Positions 34,074-43,255 of a stretch of DNA of 64,000 nt are shown piece after piece. The position numbers and the translations under genes are program-made. The notes beneath the pieces were generated by a model. The model saw only the letters and a list, made by a program, of their open reading frames with translations, did no database searches and had not been told where the DNA came from. The first letter of the stretch is position 1. Every line of letters starts with the position of its first letter. Origin of the DNA: RBG-13-68-16 sp050018455 (GTDB taxonomy: Bacteria > Acidobacteriota > Thermoanaerobaculia > Thermoanaerobaculales > Thermoanaerobaculaceae). The stretch is taken from assembly GCA_050018455.1 (NCBI GenBank), contig JBEKAA010000003.1, positions 76,519-140,518 on the forward strand. The letters are read 5' to 3'.

Positions 34074-34993
34074 TGCTGCGCGCCGCGCGCTTCCGCCCGG
34101 TCGCTCTGGCAGCCGCGGTCCTCGCATTCGCCGGCACAGTGGGCGCGCGGGACGTCCCCTATCTCACCGGGCGAGTCAACGACACCGCCGGGATGCTTCC
34201 CATCGAAGTGCGCGAGCGTCTCCAGAACAGGCTGGCCGAGTTCGAGAAGGTTTCCGGGGCGCAGGTCGCGGTGCTCACGATCGCCTCGCTCGAGGGCGAG
34301 CCGGTCGAGGAGTACGCGCTTAAGGTGGGCCAGACGTGGAAGCTCGGCCGCAAGGGAGTCGACGACGGAGCCCTGCTCCTCGTCGCCAGGGATGATCGCC
34401 AGATGCGGATAGAGGTCGGCTACGGCCTCGAGGCCAAGCTCACCGATATCGCGTGCAAGAGGATCCTCGATGACGTGATGCGGCCGGCGTTCCGCGACGG
34501 CCAATTCGGCCCGGGGGTCGAGGCCGGGGTGGACGCCATCATCGGCACAATCCAGGGGAAGGACGTGCTCCCGCCCCGGGCACCGGCGCCGCTTCGAAGC
34601 GCCGCCCTGACGCCGCTCGGCGTCAGATTGTTCGCAACCCTGCTCTTCGTGATCGTGATCGGCGTCTTTTCCGTGGTGGCGTTGGTGGGCCAAGGCTGCA
34701 TGAGCTGGTTTCTGTACGTCTTCTTGATGCCGTTCTACGCCGCCTTCCCGTTTGCCCTCTGGGGCCCGCCCGGCGCGGCGTTGATCCCGATCTGGATCCT
34801 CGGCTTCCCGATCGCGAAGCTCGTGCTGGGGAAGACCGTCGCCGGCAAGAGCTTCCTGGCGGCCCATCCCGGCCTCATCGCGTTCGCGGCCTCGAGCGGC
34901 CACGCCGGCTCCGGCGGAGGGTGGAGCTCCGCCGGCGGCTTCTCCGGCGGCGGGGGGAGCTTCGGCGGCGGCGGCGCGTCGAGCAGCTGGTAG
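34073..34993 (+). CDS. TPM-domain protein of the YgcG type
   Basis: The 306-aa product starts at GTG 34073 with GGGAGGAG directly upstream. A signal peptide (to about GARD, residue 24) precedes a TPM domain (YLTGRVNDTAGMLPIEVRER, AQVAVLTIASLEG, DDGALLLVARDDRQMRIEVG, YGLEAKLTD). Two hydrophobic segments follow (about residues 185-210 and 220-245). The C-terminus is a Gly/Ser tail (FSGGGGSFGGGGASSSW), the hallmark of YgcG-like proteins. Confidence 0.88.
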   Translation: MLRAARFRPVALAAAVLAFAGTVGARDVPYLTGRVNDTAGMLPIEVRERLQNRLAEFEKVSGAQVAVLTIASLEGEPVEEYALKVGQTWKLGRKGVDDGALLLVARDDRQMRIEVGYGLEAKLTDIACKRILDDVMRPAFRDGQFGPGVEAGVDAIIGTIQGKDVLPPRAPAPLRSAALTPLGVRLFATLLFVIVIGVFSVVALVGQGCMSWFLYVFLMPFYAAFPFALWGPPGAALIPIWILGFPIAKLVLGKTVAGKSFLAAHPGLIAFAASSGHAGSGGGWSSAGGFSGGGGSFGGGGASSSW

Positions 34994-35071
34994 CCGAGAG
35001 ACCGGGGTCCGGGCTCCGAGAGCCCCTCATGGCCATGAGAACGCTCCCTACCGCTGTGGCGAGGAGCCTCG

Positions 35072-35494
35072 TCAGTCGTCGGGGACCGGGCGGTGCCGGT
35101 CCTGCTTGACCCGGGCGCGGAGTTTCTTCTCGGCGATGCGGCGTTGCTTCGAGAAGCGGGTCGGCCGTGTCGGGACGCGCGGGGCCTCTTCGGCGAGCGC
35201 GTCGCGCAGGAGCTCGACGAAGCGCTCAAGCGCCGCGGCCCGGTTTGCCCCCTGGGTCCGGTGGCGCTGCGAGCCGACGTGCATGACCCCGTCCCGGTTG
35301 ACGCGCGTAGCGAGGCGCTCACGGATGCGCGCCCGCTGCGCTTCGCTGAGGCTCGGCGACCCCGCAACGTCGAAGGTGAGCGTCACCTTCGTCGCGACCT
35401 TGTTGACGTTCTGCCCCCCCGGCCCGCCGGCACGAGACGCGTTGAACGTCAGCTCCCCTTCCGGGATTGCCAGACCCACAGTGATCTCGATCAT
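35072..35494 (-). CDS. arfB: ArfB/ICT1-like ribosome-rescue peptidyl-tRNA hydrolase
   Basis: The 140-aa protein carries the release-factor motif SRAGGPGGQNVNKVATKV, whose GGQ hydrolyses peptidyl-tRNA on stalled ribosomes, and a basic C-terminal tail (RFSKQRRIAEKKLRARVKQ) that enters the empty mRNA channel. It lacks codon-recognition domains and is the length of ArfB/YaeJ. ATG 35494 was chosen because MIEITVGLAIPEGELTFNAS is the family N-terminus. Confidence 0.93.
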   Translation of the reverse strand: MIEITVGLAIPEGELTFNASRAGGPGGQNVNKVATKVTLTFDVAGSPSLSEAQRARIRERLATRVNRDGVMHVGSQRHRTQGANRAAALERFVELLRDALAEEAPRVPTRPTRFSKQRRIAEKKLRARVKQDRHRPVPDD

Positions 35495-35686
35495 ACCGAC
35501 GGCATGATACAAGCCGCGGGATGCCGCGCGGCGCCGGAAGAACAAACCGTGCCGGGGATCGGCACGGCCTGCGCCAGAGTTGTTCTGCTTGGTGTGTTGT
35601 CGAGGGCGTGGCGGGGACTGCAGGGCGGCGGCCGGGCGCCCCCGGCCGCCGTGGAACCACGCGAGGAGAAAACGACGAACCCCACG

Positions 35687-36436
35687 CTAACCGACTCCGT
35701 TGAGCTGGAACGTGACGGAGATCGTCAGGTAAACGGCGACGACGTGCCCGTTGAGCGTCGCGGGCTTGTATCGCCATGTCTGGACCGCTTCGAGCGCGGC
35801 CTGCCCGCAACCGAATCCGGGGTCGCTCGTCAGCCGTACCTTGGTCACGTTGCCCTCCTGGTCGATGACGGCCTCGAGGGAAGCCACGCCCTGGATCCGC
35901 AGCTTGCGCGCGAGCTCGGGATACCGGGGAGCCGAGCGCTCGATAGGAACCGGCGGTTTGACGTCGCCTCCGATCTGGATCGGCTCGCCGACGGGCGGAT
36001 CCACTTCTTTGGCGTCGTCCCCGGAACCCGTGTCGGGTCCGGTGTCAGGCCCCTCCGGGGTTTCCTCTCCCTCGCCGATCCGTTCACTCCCCGGTACGGT
36101 CTCCCTCCCTGGCGGTTCGGGACCGGCGTTCTTGGGGATTTCCAGCGGAACAATCGATGGCTGGACCAGCGTCGGCCGCGCGACGTGCGACGGTGCCGTG
36201 CGTCGGATGTGCTGACCGGCATGGCGGCCGTCGCCATCGCCGCCCATCGGCGGCAGGATGTGCACGATCAAGGGCGGCACCGTGACCATCTCCGGGACCT
36301 GGTCCACCGCCCAGAGCTGACCGACCATGACGAAACCGAGCGCCATGGCGTGGACGGCCAGGGCCGCCGGGAGTGTCGCGAGCTTCCGTTTCACCTCCCG
36401 CCTGGCGTTCGATGCGATCAGCGTGGTGTCGAACAT
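35687..36436 (-). CDS. TonB-family energy-transducing protein
   Basis: The 249-aa protein has one N-terminal membrane helix (ALAVHAMALGFVMVGQLWA), a Pro/Glu/Gly-rich periplasmic linker (about residues 90-170), and a C-terminal TonB domain (APRYPELARKLRIQGVASLE, TSDPGFGCGQAALEAVQTWRYKPATLNG). It would couple proton motive force to outer-membrane receptors. No ExbB/ExbD is adjacent. Confidence 0.9.
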   Translation of the reverse strand: MFDTTLIASNARREVKRKLATLPAALAVHAMALGFVMVGQLWAVDQVPEMVTVPPLIVHILPPMGGDGDGRHAGQHIRRTAPSHVARPTLVQPSIVPLEIPKNAGPEPPGRETVPGSERIGEGEETPEGPDTGPDTGSGDDAKEVDPPVGEPIQIGGDVKPPVPIERSAPRYPELARKLRIQGVASLEAVIDQEGNVTKVRLTSDPGFGCGQAALEAVQTWRYKPATLNGHVVAVYLTISVTFQLNGVG

Positions 36437-36561
36437 GGCGGCCTCCTTTCGTCCGTGTCCCGTACTGCTGGTCTTTGGACACCCGCAGCGGCGGAACCGA
36501 AACCGGGTAGGATGGGGGCGATGAGGGACGGCGCCTCTCCTGGCACCTCCGGGGCAGGCTC

Positions 36562-36954
36562 GTGAAGGTTGCCTCGGAGGCCGAGTTCAAGCTCACCGTC
36601 GAGCGCTCACGCTTCCATGCGGCGGCCTTTCCCGCACGTTCCGAGGACGACGTCGCCGCCATGCTCAAGCGCAAGCGGAGCGAGCACCGCAAGGCGAACC
36701 ATCATTGCTGGGCGCTGCGCAGCCGCGACGCCTCGGGCGTCCTCGTCGAACGCTCGAAGGACGACGGCGAGGTGGGACATCCCGGGCGCGTGCTGCTGGA
36801 GTTGTTGCGACGGGAGGACCTCGAGGGCGGGCTGTTGGTCTCGCGGGTCTTCGGCGGCGTCAAGCTCGGCGTCGGGGGCGTCTCGCGGGCGTTCCGAGAG
36901 GCCGGCCAGGGCGCGATCGCCGAGCTCCGCCGCACCCATTCGCCCAGCACCTAG
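36562..36954 (+). CDS. YigZ/IMPACT-family (UPF0029) protein, short form
   Basis: The 130-aa product is the N-terminal UPF0029 domain: ERSRFHAAAFPARSEDDVAAM, KANHHCWALR, SKDDGEVGHPGRVLLELL and the family signature VFGGVKLGVGGVSRAFRE. Normal YigZ proteins are about 200 aa with a C-terminal ferredoxin-like DUF1949 domain, which is missing here. It begins at GTG 36562. Function in the family is unclear (link to translation control in eukaryotic IMPACT). Confidence 0.85.
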   Translation: MKVASEAEFKLTVERSRFHAAAFPARSEDDVAAMLKRKRSEHRKANHHCWALRSRDASGVLVERSKDDGEVGHPGRVLLELLRREDLEGGLLVSRVFGGVKLGVGGVSRAFREAGQGAIAELRRTHSPST

Positions 36955-37007
36955 CGCCGGAAGTCCAGCTCTCGGTCTGCAAACGACGATGGGCCCCGGG
37001 CGCCGGC

Positions 37008-38381
37008 CTACGCCTTCTGCCGCTCGAGCCAGCGGTTGAACAGCCACATGCTCAGGGCCGACACGAGGCCGACACCCATGAAGATCGCCCACCCGAGGGC
37101 GTTGTGCGACGGCACCAGGTCGAGCAGCCCGTCCGGCCGGCGCGTGGCACCCCTGGCCATCACCTCATTGAAGATGAAGGCCCCCACCGGCCCGCCCAGC
37201 AGCGACCCGAACGCCAGCGGAAGGTTGGCGTATCCGAGGAAGAGCCCTTCCTGCCCCTTCGGGGCCATGGCGCCCACGTACTCGTACATCCGAGCCGAGG
37301 TGAAGAGCTCGGCGAACGCCCCCAACGCGATGCACGTCACGACCATGAGCGACCCGACCGGAAGCCAGTGCCAGATCGGAGCCCGCAGGTCGGCCCCGAC
37401 CAGGATGGGGACGAGGTTGATCGCCATCGCGAGGCCGATGATCACGGTGCCCACGATCATGGAGCGGATCGGTTTCATCTTCCCGAACGTCCGCGTCACG
37501 AGGAGCTGGAAGCACACGATCACGAAGGGGTTGGCCATGGTGTAGATGTCCATGGCCGGACTCGACTCGACGACCGTCTTCAGGTAGAGCGGCAGCGCGA
37601 CGTACACCTGGTTGTACAGGAAGAAGAACCCGCACGAAACCGTCAGGAACAGCACGAAGCGCAGGTTGCCGAGCACGCAGATCATCCCGAGGATGATCTC
37701 GCTCGCCGAACGGCGCGGCTTCTCCGGCGCGCGCCCACCGGCAGTCGTCCCAACGTCCCGATAAAGCGCCGACACGACCAGAAAGGCGAGAACAGCCATC
37801 GTCATGGCGACGCCGAAGATCAAGGAAAGGTTGGCTCCGGGCCGCGTCCGAACGTAGAAAGCGACGGCGCGGCCGAACAGCGACCCGATGTTGACCACCA
37901 CGTAGAAGATCGCGAACGCCAGGGTAGCGCGTGCCCCGGCGGTCTTTTGCGCCGTCCCGAGGATGCAGGGCTTCACGATCGACCCGCCAACCGCGATGAG
38001 CACGATGCCGAGGATGGCCGGCACAACGACGTTCATCCCCGCGCTCACCCCCCGTTCGATGGTGGGCGCCAGCGAGGCGCCGCCCATCCAGACCGGGTAG
38101 CCCATCAGGAAGTAGCCACCCGTGAGGAGGACGAAGGCGATCAGGAGAGCCCGGCGGAAGCCGATCTGGTCGGCGATCGTCCCCGACAGGACCGGCAGGA
38201 AGTACACCAGGTACCAGAGAAGCGTGTTGAAGATCGCCGGCCAGTAGGTCCCCAAGCCGAGCTGGCCAAGGTAGATGACGATGAAGCTGGCCATCGAGTA
38301 GTAGGCCGCCCTCTCGAACAGCTCGGTGACGTTGGCTGTCCAAAAGGCCCTTGGGAACCGTTCGGGTCTGGGGACTGTCAT
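37008..38381 (-). CDS. MFS/POT-family membrane transporter
   Basis: The 457-aa protein has 12 or more hydrophobic segments and begins FPRAFWTANVTELFERAAYYSMASFI, resembling proton-dependent oligopeptide transporters (ExxER-like motif). LSGTIADQIGFRRALLIAF is the MFS loop 2-3 motif, and GSIVKPCILGTAQKT matches POT transporters. Substrate probably small peptides or a related solute (inference). ATG 38381 was chosen; a GTG three codons upstream is possible. Confidence 0.75.
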   Translation of the reverse strand: MTVPRPERFPRAFWTANVTELFERAAYYSMASFIVIYLGQLGLGTYWPAIFNTLLWYLVYFLPVLSGTIADQIGFRRALLIAFVLLTGGYFLMGYPVWMGGASLAPTIERGVSAGMNVVVPAILGIVLIAVGGSIVKPCILGTAQKTAGARATLAFAIFYVVVNIGSLFGRAVAFYVRTRPGANLSLIFGVAMTMAVLAFLVVSALYRDVGTTAGGRAPEKPRRSASEIILGMICVLGNLRFVLFLTVSCGFFFLYNQVYVALPLYLKTVVESSPAMDIYTMANPFVIVCFQLLVTRTFGKMKPIRSMIVGTVIIGLAMAINLVPILVGADLRAPIWHWLPVGSLMVVTCIALGAFAELFTSARMYEYVGAMAPKGQEGLFLGYANLPLAFGSLLGGPVGAFIFNEVMARGATRRPDGLLDLVPSHNALGWAIFMGVGLVSALSMWLFNRWLERQKA

Positions 38382-38506
38382 ACGCACCACCCGCTTTCCG
38401 GCACCTCCAGGCCAGGGGTGCGGATTCTAGCAAAAGCGGGCCAGGAGCGACCCGCAGGTTCGGAGGTCGGCTGCACCGGACGGCGCCGGGTCTTCCCCGT
38501 CGCGCC

Positions 38507-38535
38507 TTGAATTGCGAATGCCTCGCTGGTAGATT
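38507..38535 (+). promoter_or_regulatory. Putative promoter of the PilZ gene
   Basis: TTGAAT (38507-38512), 17 bp, TAGATT (38530-38535) lie 32 bp before the ATG at 38568. Spacing is ideal and the local sequence is AT-rich against a GC-rich background. Confidence 0.55.
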
Positions 38536-38567
38536 GGTATTCAGGGTGCACTGGCGAGGGTGAGCTG

Positions 38568-38909
38568 ATGCCTGACAAACCCAGGGAGCAGCGGAAGTTT
38601 CCACGGGTCCCCGCGGAGAAAGCCCTGCTGGTCAAGAAAATCGGGGACGAAGCCTCGGAGTCTCTGGCCAAGACGCGCACGGTCGGTGGCGGAGGCTGCA
38701 TGTTCGTCCATCACGAGCCGCTGGGTGTCGGAGCGCGCGTCGAGCTGCTGATCTCGCTCGCGGGTCGGGTCATCAAGGCTCAGGGGCGTGTCGTCTGGGA
38801 AGTGATCGTGGAAACCGGACGCGTCGAGGTCGGCGTTGAGTTCCTCAGCATCTCCCCCAAGGACAGGCAGGCGATCGAGAACGCCCTCGCGGAGCAGACC
38901 CCGGCCTGA
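38568..38909 (+). CDS. Single-domain PilZ protein
   Basis: The 113-aa protein has the PilZ RxxxR motif in RKFPRVPAE, and the later strands AGRVIKAQGRVVWEVIVE and VEVGVEFLSISPKDRQAIENAL. The second c-di-GMP motif ([D/N]xSxxG) is degenerate (TVGGGGCMF). It could bind c-di-GMP weakly or act only as a structural adaptor. It is monocistronic with its own promoter. Confidence 0.8.
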   Translation: MPDKPREQRKFPRVPAEKALLVKKIGDEASESLAKTRTVGGGGCMFVHHEPLGVGARVELLISLAGRVIKAQGRVVWEVIVETGRVEVGVEFLSISPKDRQAIENALAEQTPA

Positions 38910-38988
38910 TCTCCGGTACGTTCGTTTCATCCTGAGGCTCGCACTGAAACTCGCAGCAGAACTCTCCCCAGCGTTCAAGGCTAGTAAA

Positions 38989-40926
38989 TCACGATCGACG
39001 CGTGGCCCGTCGACGCCAGGGTTTCCGTTGCGACGCCGAAGCGGTCCCCTCCGAGGACGGACCGGCGTGGGTGGTGGCCACCACGATCATGCCCTCGGGC
39101 AGAGACTGGATCCGCCCGGCGGCGATCTGTCCCGCCCGATTCTCGAGCAACGCGTACTCACGGCTCAAAGTGCGCGGCTCTCCCGCAAAGAGCCGGGTGT
39201 GCGGAACTTCCGCTAGTTCCGGCTCCAGCAGTGAGAGGGTCACCACCGGGACGAGGACCGCCCGGGGTTCGGACGCGCGGAGGAACGAGACGATGTCGGC
39301 AGCCGTCTTGAGGATCGGCAAGCGACGATCGAGGTAGAAGGTGAACGCCCCGACGTCGCGGTACTCCCCGGTTCCGAGCGCGACGGCTACCCCGTGGCCG
39401 CTTTCCTTCGTCGCGAGCGTGGCGATCGGCTTGTACGAACGGTATTCGTCGATGACCGGGGTCACGAGCTGAAGCACACCCATCACGACGACCACATAGG
39501 CCGCGGGTCCCAACGCGCTCACCAGCGGGCGGTCGGACGAGCGAAACAGCCGTAGAAACAGTACCGCCGCGGCGGCCACGAGCGCCAGCACGACCACCGC
39601 GCCGGAGATGATGGCCGTGGCCTGCGGCCAGCTGCTGACGCCAAGCAATTGAGGCCATGCGAGGGCCCCGACGATCAGCACAACCGACACGAGTCCGAAC
39701 AGCAGGGCGATGCCTGCGCCGGTCACTCTGACCGTCCACCGTTCGAGCAACGTTGGCCGCTCGCTGGCCAGAAGGTCTACGAACCACACCGAGACCGCCA
39801 CGAAGAGCATCGGGTAAAGAGGAAGCGTGTAGCTGGCAACCTTTGCCGACGAGATCTGCAGTACAAGCGCCATTCCCGCCAGGCTGCTCGCCACGAAGAC
39901 GTGGAAAGCGGTGCGGAAGGGCGACCCCCGACGGACCCAGGCGATGCCGGCGGGCACCAGGAGCAGCGTCCAAGGCGCGAGGTAGGGCGGGACGTGGAGG
40001 AGGTAGTAGTACCACGGCTCCTTGTTGATGAAGAACGGGTCGTGGGGCAGGTTCTGGTTCCCGAAGGTGAAGAACCTCCCGACCTGGTTGTCCCAGAAGG
40101 CAAACCTGAGTGCCGGCTCGCCGCCGAAACGGTAGAGGGCCGCAACCCATGGAAGCACGAGGATCAGGAGCAGTGGGACGTACGCGGCCGACAAACCGGC
40201 AAGGAGGCGGAATCGCCGTTTCCACACCAGGAAGACCCCGACCGACGCCCAGATCAGCGCGGGGCCGATCAGGCCCTTGGCGTAGAAAGCCCCGGCCGCG
40301 GCGAGGAGAAATGCGAGCCAGCGTCCCGTCCCGGGCCGGAGGTAGGCGCGCCAGAACAGGAACAACGAGAGGGTGACCACGAACACGAGCGCCATGTCGG
40401 TGAGGACGATCCGGGCGTACTCCTGAAATTCGACCGCCGTGCCGCACAGGAACGCTGCGGCCCAGGCCGCGAGCTCGCGGCCGTCGGAGACCGCCATGTC
40501 ACCCGGCGAGCGCGGGCCCCGCACGAACAGCACCAGGAGGACGAGCGTCCCGAACCCGTACAGCGCGGCGGGCAGCCGCACCAGCCCTTCGGTCACCCTG
40601 CCGGCGGCCCGGCAGATGGCGACGCCGGTCCAGTGCAGCAGCGGCGGTTTCTCGAGGAACGGAATGCCGTTGATCGTCGGGGTGACGTACGTCCCGTTGC
40701 GGACCATGTCCCAGATCATCCCGCCCTCGCGGGTCTCGTTGCCGCCCCACAGCGAGTGCCCGAACACACCGTGGAACGAGAAGAGCACCAGAAGGACCCA
40801 GAGACCTGTCCTGATCCGACGGTCGAGCAGGGGAACGGAGTTCGTTTTCGGCAAGCGGTCGGGCATGGCGAGCCGCGCGAGCCAGCCTCGCGCTCCGCCG
40901 CCTGGGATCGCTTTCTCGCCTTGCAT
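38989..40926 (-). CDS. ArnT-like glycosyltransferase (GT39/GT83 type)
   Basis: The 645-aa membrane protein is a polyprenyl-phosphate-sugar-dependent transferase like ArnT. After the first helix, HSLWGGNETREGGMIWDMVR holds the acidic catalytic motif, and GIPFLEKPPLLHWTGVAI the EKPPL motif. About 12 helices follow and a soluble C-terminal part. Such enzymes add sugars (L-Ara4N in ArnT) to lipid A or other envelope acceptors. GGAGGATCC precedes ATG 40926. A relative lies at 47125-48810. Confidence 0.85.
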   Translation of the reverse strand: MQGEKAIPGGGARGWLARLAMPDRLPKTNSVPLLDRRIRTGLWVLLVLFSFHGVFGHSLWGGNETREGGMIWDMVRNGTYVTPTINGIPFLEKPPLLHWTGVAICRAAGRVTEGLVRLPAALYGFGTLVLLVLFVRGPRSPGDMAVSDGRELAAWAAAFLCGTAVEFQEYARIVLTDMALVFVVTLSLFLFWRAYLRPGTGRWLAFLLAAAGAFYAKGLIGPALIWASVGVFLVWKRRFRLLAGLSAAYVPLLLILVLPWVAALYRFGGEPALRFAFWDNQVGRFFTFGNQNLPHDPFFINKEPWYYYLLHVPPYLAPWTLLLVPAGIAWVRRGSPFRTAFHVFVASSLAGMALVLQISSAKVASYTLPLYPMLFVAVSVWFVDLLASERPTLLERWTVRVTGAGIALLFGLVSVVLIVGALAWPQLLGVSSWPQATAIISGAVVVLALVAAAAVLFLRLFRSSDRPLVSALGPAAYVVVVMGVLQLVTPVIDEYRSYKPIATLATKESGHGVAVALGTGEYRDVGAFTFYLDRRLPILKTAADIVSFLRASEPRAVLVPVVTLSLLEPELAEVPHTRLFAGEPRTLSREYALLENRAGQIAAGRIQSLPEGMIVVATTHAGPSSEGTASASQRKPWRRRATRRS

Positions 40927-40983
40927 CGGATCCTCCGCACCTACTCGACGCCGGCCCCTGCTCCGAAACGCGCCGGAAATTGG

Positions 40984-41012
40984 ATAGTATTACAAATGAG
41001 GTGCTATCTCAA
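40984..41012 (-). promoter_or_regulatory. Putative promoter of the ArnT-like gene
   Basis: Read on the minus strand: TTGAGA (41012-41007), a 17-bp spacer, TACTAT (40989-40984), about 58 bp before ATG 40926. The spacing and AT-rich island support it. Confidence 0.55.
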
Positions 41013-41157
41013 CAGATGGGTTGCTACCGCCGAGGCGGCGGCGATTCCCCGCCCCGCACCCATCACGATCGCCCGGACGCGTCCACGCGGGTCTGTTCCC
41101 GGGCCGGCCGGGGACACGCCTGCTACGCTTGTACGGAACCCGGGGAGGCTTTCTTCG

Positions 41158-42231
41158 ATGAACGCACGGCTCATTCGCTTTGCGGTCGGGGTCCTGGCGA
41201 CGGCGTTCTCCGTGTCGGCTCAACCCGCGCGGGAGCCGCGCCTGTCGAACGTGACGGTCCTGGCAACCGGCGGCACCATCGCCGGCACCGGTGCGACCAG
41301 CACGACCACGGTAGGCTACAAGGCTGCCACCCTCGGCGTGGATGCCCTCATCGGTGCGGTGCCGGAGCTCGCCAGGGTCGCTCGCGTCAGCGGCGAGCAG
41401 GTGTTCCAGATCGCCAGCGAGAACATGACCCCGGCTCACTGGCTTCAGCTCGCCAGGCGCGTGAACGAGTTGCTCGCACGCGACGACGTGAACGGGGTGG
41501 TGATCACCCACGGCACCGACACGCTCGAGGAGACCGCGTACTTCCTCGACCTCGTGGTCAAGAGCCCCAAGCCCGTCGTGCTGGTCGGCGCGATGCGTCC
41601 TTCGACCTCGTTGAGCGCGGACGGCCCGATGAACCTCTACAACGCCGTGGCGCTGGCTGCGAGCCCCGATGCCGCCGGACGGGGCGTGATGGTGTGCATG
41701 AACGACCGGATCGACGCCGCGCGCGACGTCGCCAAGACCAACACGGCAACGCTCGACACGTTCCGCGCCCCCGATCTCGGCCCGCTCGGGGTCATGGAAT
41801 CGGGCCACCCCGCCTTCTACCGCGCTCCCACCCGTCTTCACACCAGCGCGACCGAGTTCGACGTCGGTGCCATCCAGGAGCTGCCGAAGGTCGGCATCGT
41901 CCTCGCGTACGCCGGTTCGGGCCGCGTGGCGATCGACGCCATGGTCGCGGCGGGCGTACGAGGTATTGTCCACGCCGGAACCGGCAACGGCAGCCTTGCG
42001 ACCGACACTAAGGCGGCGCTCGTCGAGGCCCGCTCCAAGGGGATCGTCGTGGTGCGGGCGAGCCGTGTGCCGGGCGGCGCGGTGGCGCGCAACGGCGAGG
42101 CCGACGACGATGCGCTCGACTTCGTGGCCGCCGACAACTTGTCGCCACAGAAGGCCAGAGTCCTCCTGATCCTCGCGCTGACGCGGACGGCCGACACGCG
42201 AGAGATTCAGCGTATGTTCCGGCGCTATTGA
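41158..42231 (+). CDS. Periplasmic L-asparaginase (type II)
   Basis: The 357-aa enzyme hydrolyses asparagine to aspartate and ammonia. A signal peptide (MNARLIRFAVGVLATAFSVSA) is followed by both active-site motifs: VTVLATGGTIAGTG with the nucleophilic Thr, and GVVITHGTDTLEETAYFLDL. GGGGAGG lies upstream of ATG 41158. Export and full motifs point to the AnsB-like type. Confidence 0.94.
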   Translation: MNARLIRFAVGVLATAFSVSAQPAREPRLSNVTVLATGGTIAGTGATSTTTVGYKAATLGVDALIGAVPELARVARVSGEQVFQIASENMTPAHWLQLARRVNELLARDDVNGVVITHGTDTLEETAYFLDLVVKSPKPVVLVGAMRPSTSLSADGPMNLYNAVALAASPDAAGRGVMVCMNDRIDAARDVAKTNTATLDTFRAPDLGPLGVMESGHPAFYRAPTRLHTSATEFDVGAIQELPKVGIVLAYAGSGRVAIDAMVAAGVRGIVHAGTGNGSLATDTKAALVEARSKGIVVVRASRVPGGAVARNGEADDDALDFVAADNLSPQKARVLLILALTRTADTREIQRMFRRY

Positions 42232-42298
42232 ATCAGTGTGACCTCGCCGGAGCATGAGTGTCCTCGCCCGTTCGGCGTCCTGAGTTCGCCCGCGCGGG

Positions 42299-43231
42299 TC
42301 ACTCTTCGCCGGGACCCAGCGCGATGGCCTCCCTGCCGGCGCCCGGCGACCGGTTGACCAGCCAGACCCCGAACAGGATCACGGCGCCCCCGATGACCGT
42401 CGTCACGGTGACGCGCTCGCCCAGCAGGGCGGCCGCGACGGTCATGGCCACCAAGGGTTCGAGGTAGAGCAGCGCGCCCGCCTCCGAGGCCGGCATCCTC
42501 TGCAGGGCGTCGTACCACGCGATGTAGGCGAGGCCGGAGCATGCGACCCCGAGGAACGCGACGGCGGCCCACCCGCGAGCCGAGAGCCTCGAAACCTCCG
42601 AGAGGCCAGGACCACCCGCCAGCACGAGCGTCGAGAAGAGCCACCCGATCCCCATCACGTACGCCATCATCCGGATGGCGGGGTGGGAGCGAAACGCCCG
42701 GCGCGACAGGACCGAAAACACCGCCCAGTTCGGCGCGGAGATCAGGATTAGAATGTCGCCGGCCGCCCCGAACCTACCGTGCAGGAGCGTCGCCGGCTCC
42801 CCTCGCGTCACGACCAGTACCACGCCGATCGCCGCCAGCGCGATCCCCGTAATGCGTAACGCGCCAAGGCGCTCTTTGAGCACCAACCGGCCCAGGATCA
42901 CCATGAACACCGGGGTGGTGGCCACGATCCAACCGCTCGTACTGGCCCGCGACGTCACCAGGGCGTTGGACTGCAGCCACTGGTGGAACGTGATCCCGAC
43001 TAGGCCGAGGACTGCGAAGAAGCCGAGCGTCCGCAGAGGGACCGCCTCCAGCTGGCGAGAGGCCGTCACCGCAACGCCGAGCACCGCCACCCCCATGGCG
43101 AAGCGCAGCCACACGATCGTGGCCGGAGACACCTCGGTCAGGGCGATCTTGGTGGCGATGAACGACGCGCCCCAGACCAGGACCGCGAAGAGCCCCTCGG
43201 CGATGGCCCGTGCCCGGGCCGTATCCGTCAC
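42299..43231 (-). CDS. EamA-family (DMT) transporter
   Basis: The 310-aa protein has ten hydrophobic helices in two EamA repeats: AEGLFAVLVWGASFIATKIA, FLRxxxGV-like FAMGVAVLGV, and in the second half LILISAPNWAVFSVLSRRA and LYLEPLVAMTVAAALLGERV. The substrate is a small metabolite or amino acid (unknown). Confidence 0.88.
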   Translation of the reverse strand: MTDTARARAIAEGLFAVLVWGASFIATKIALTEVSPATIVWLRFAMGVAVLGVAVTASRQLEAVPLRTLGFFAVLGLVGITFHQWLQSNALVTSRASTSGWIVATTPVFMVILGRLVLKERLGALRITGIALAAIGVVLVVTRGEPATLLHGRFGAAGDILILISAPNWAVFSVLSRRAFRSHPAIRMMAYVMGIGWLFSTLVLAGGPGLSEVSRLSARGWAAVAFLGVACSGLAYIAWYDALQRMPASEAGALLYLEPLVAMTVAAALLGERVTVTTVIGGAVILFGVWLVNRSPGAGREAIALGPGEE

Positions 43232-43255
43232 GAGCGGAACCCTGCCACGAGAAGG

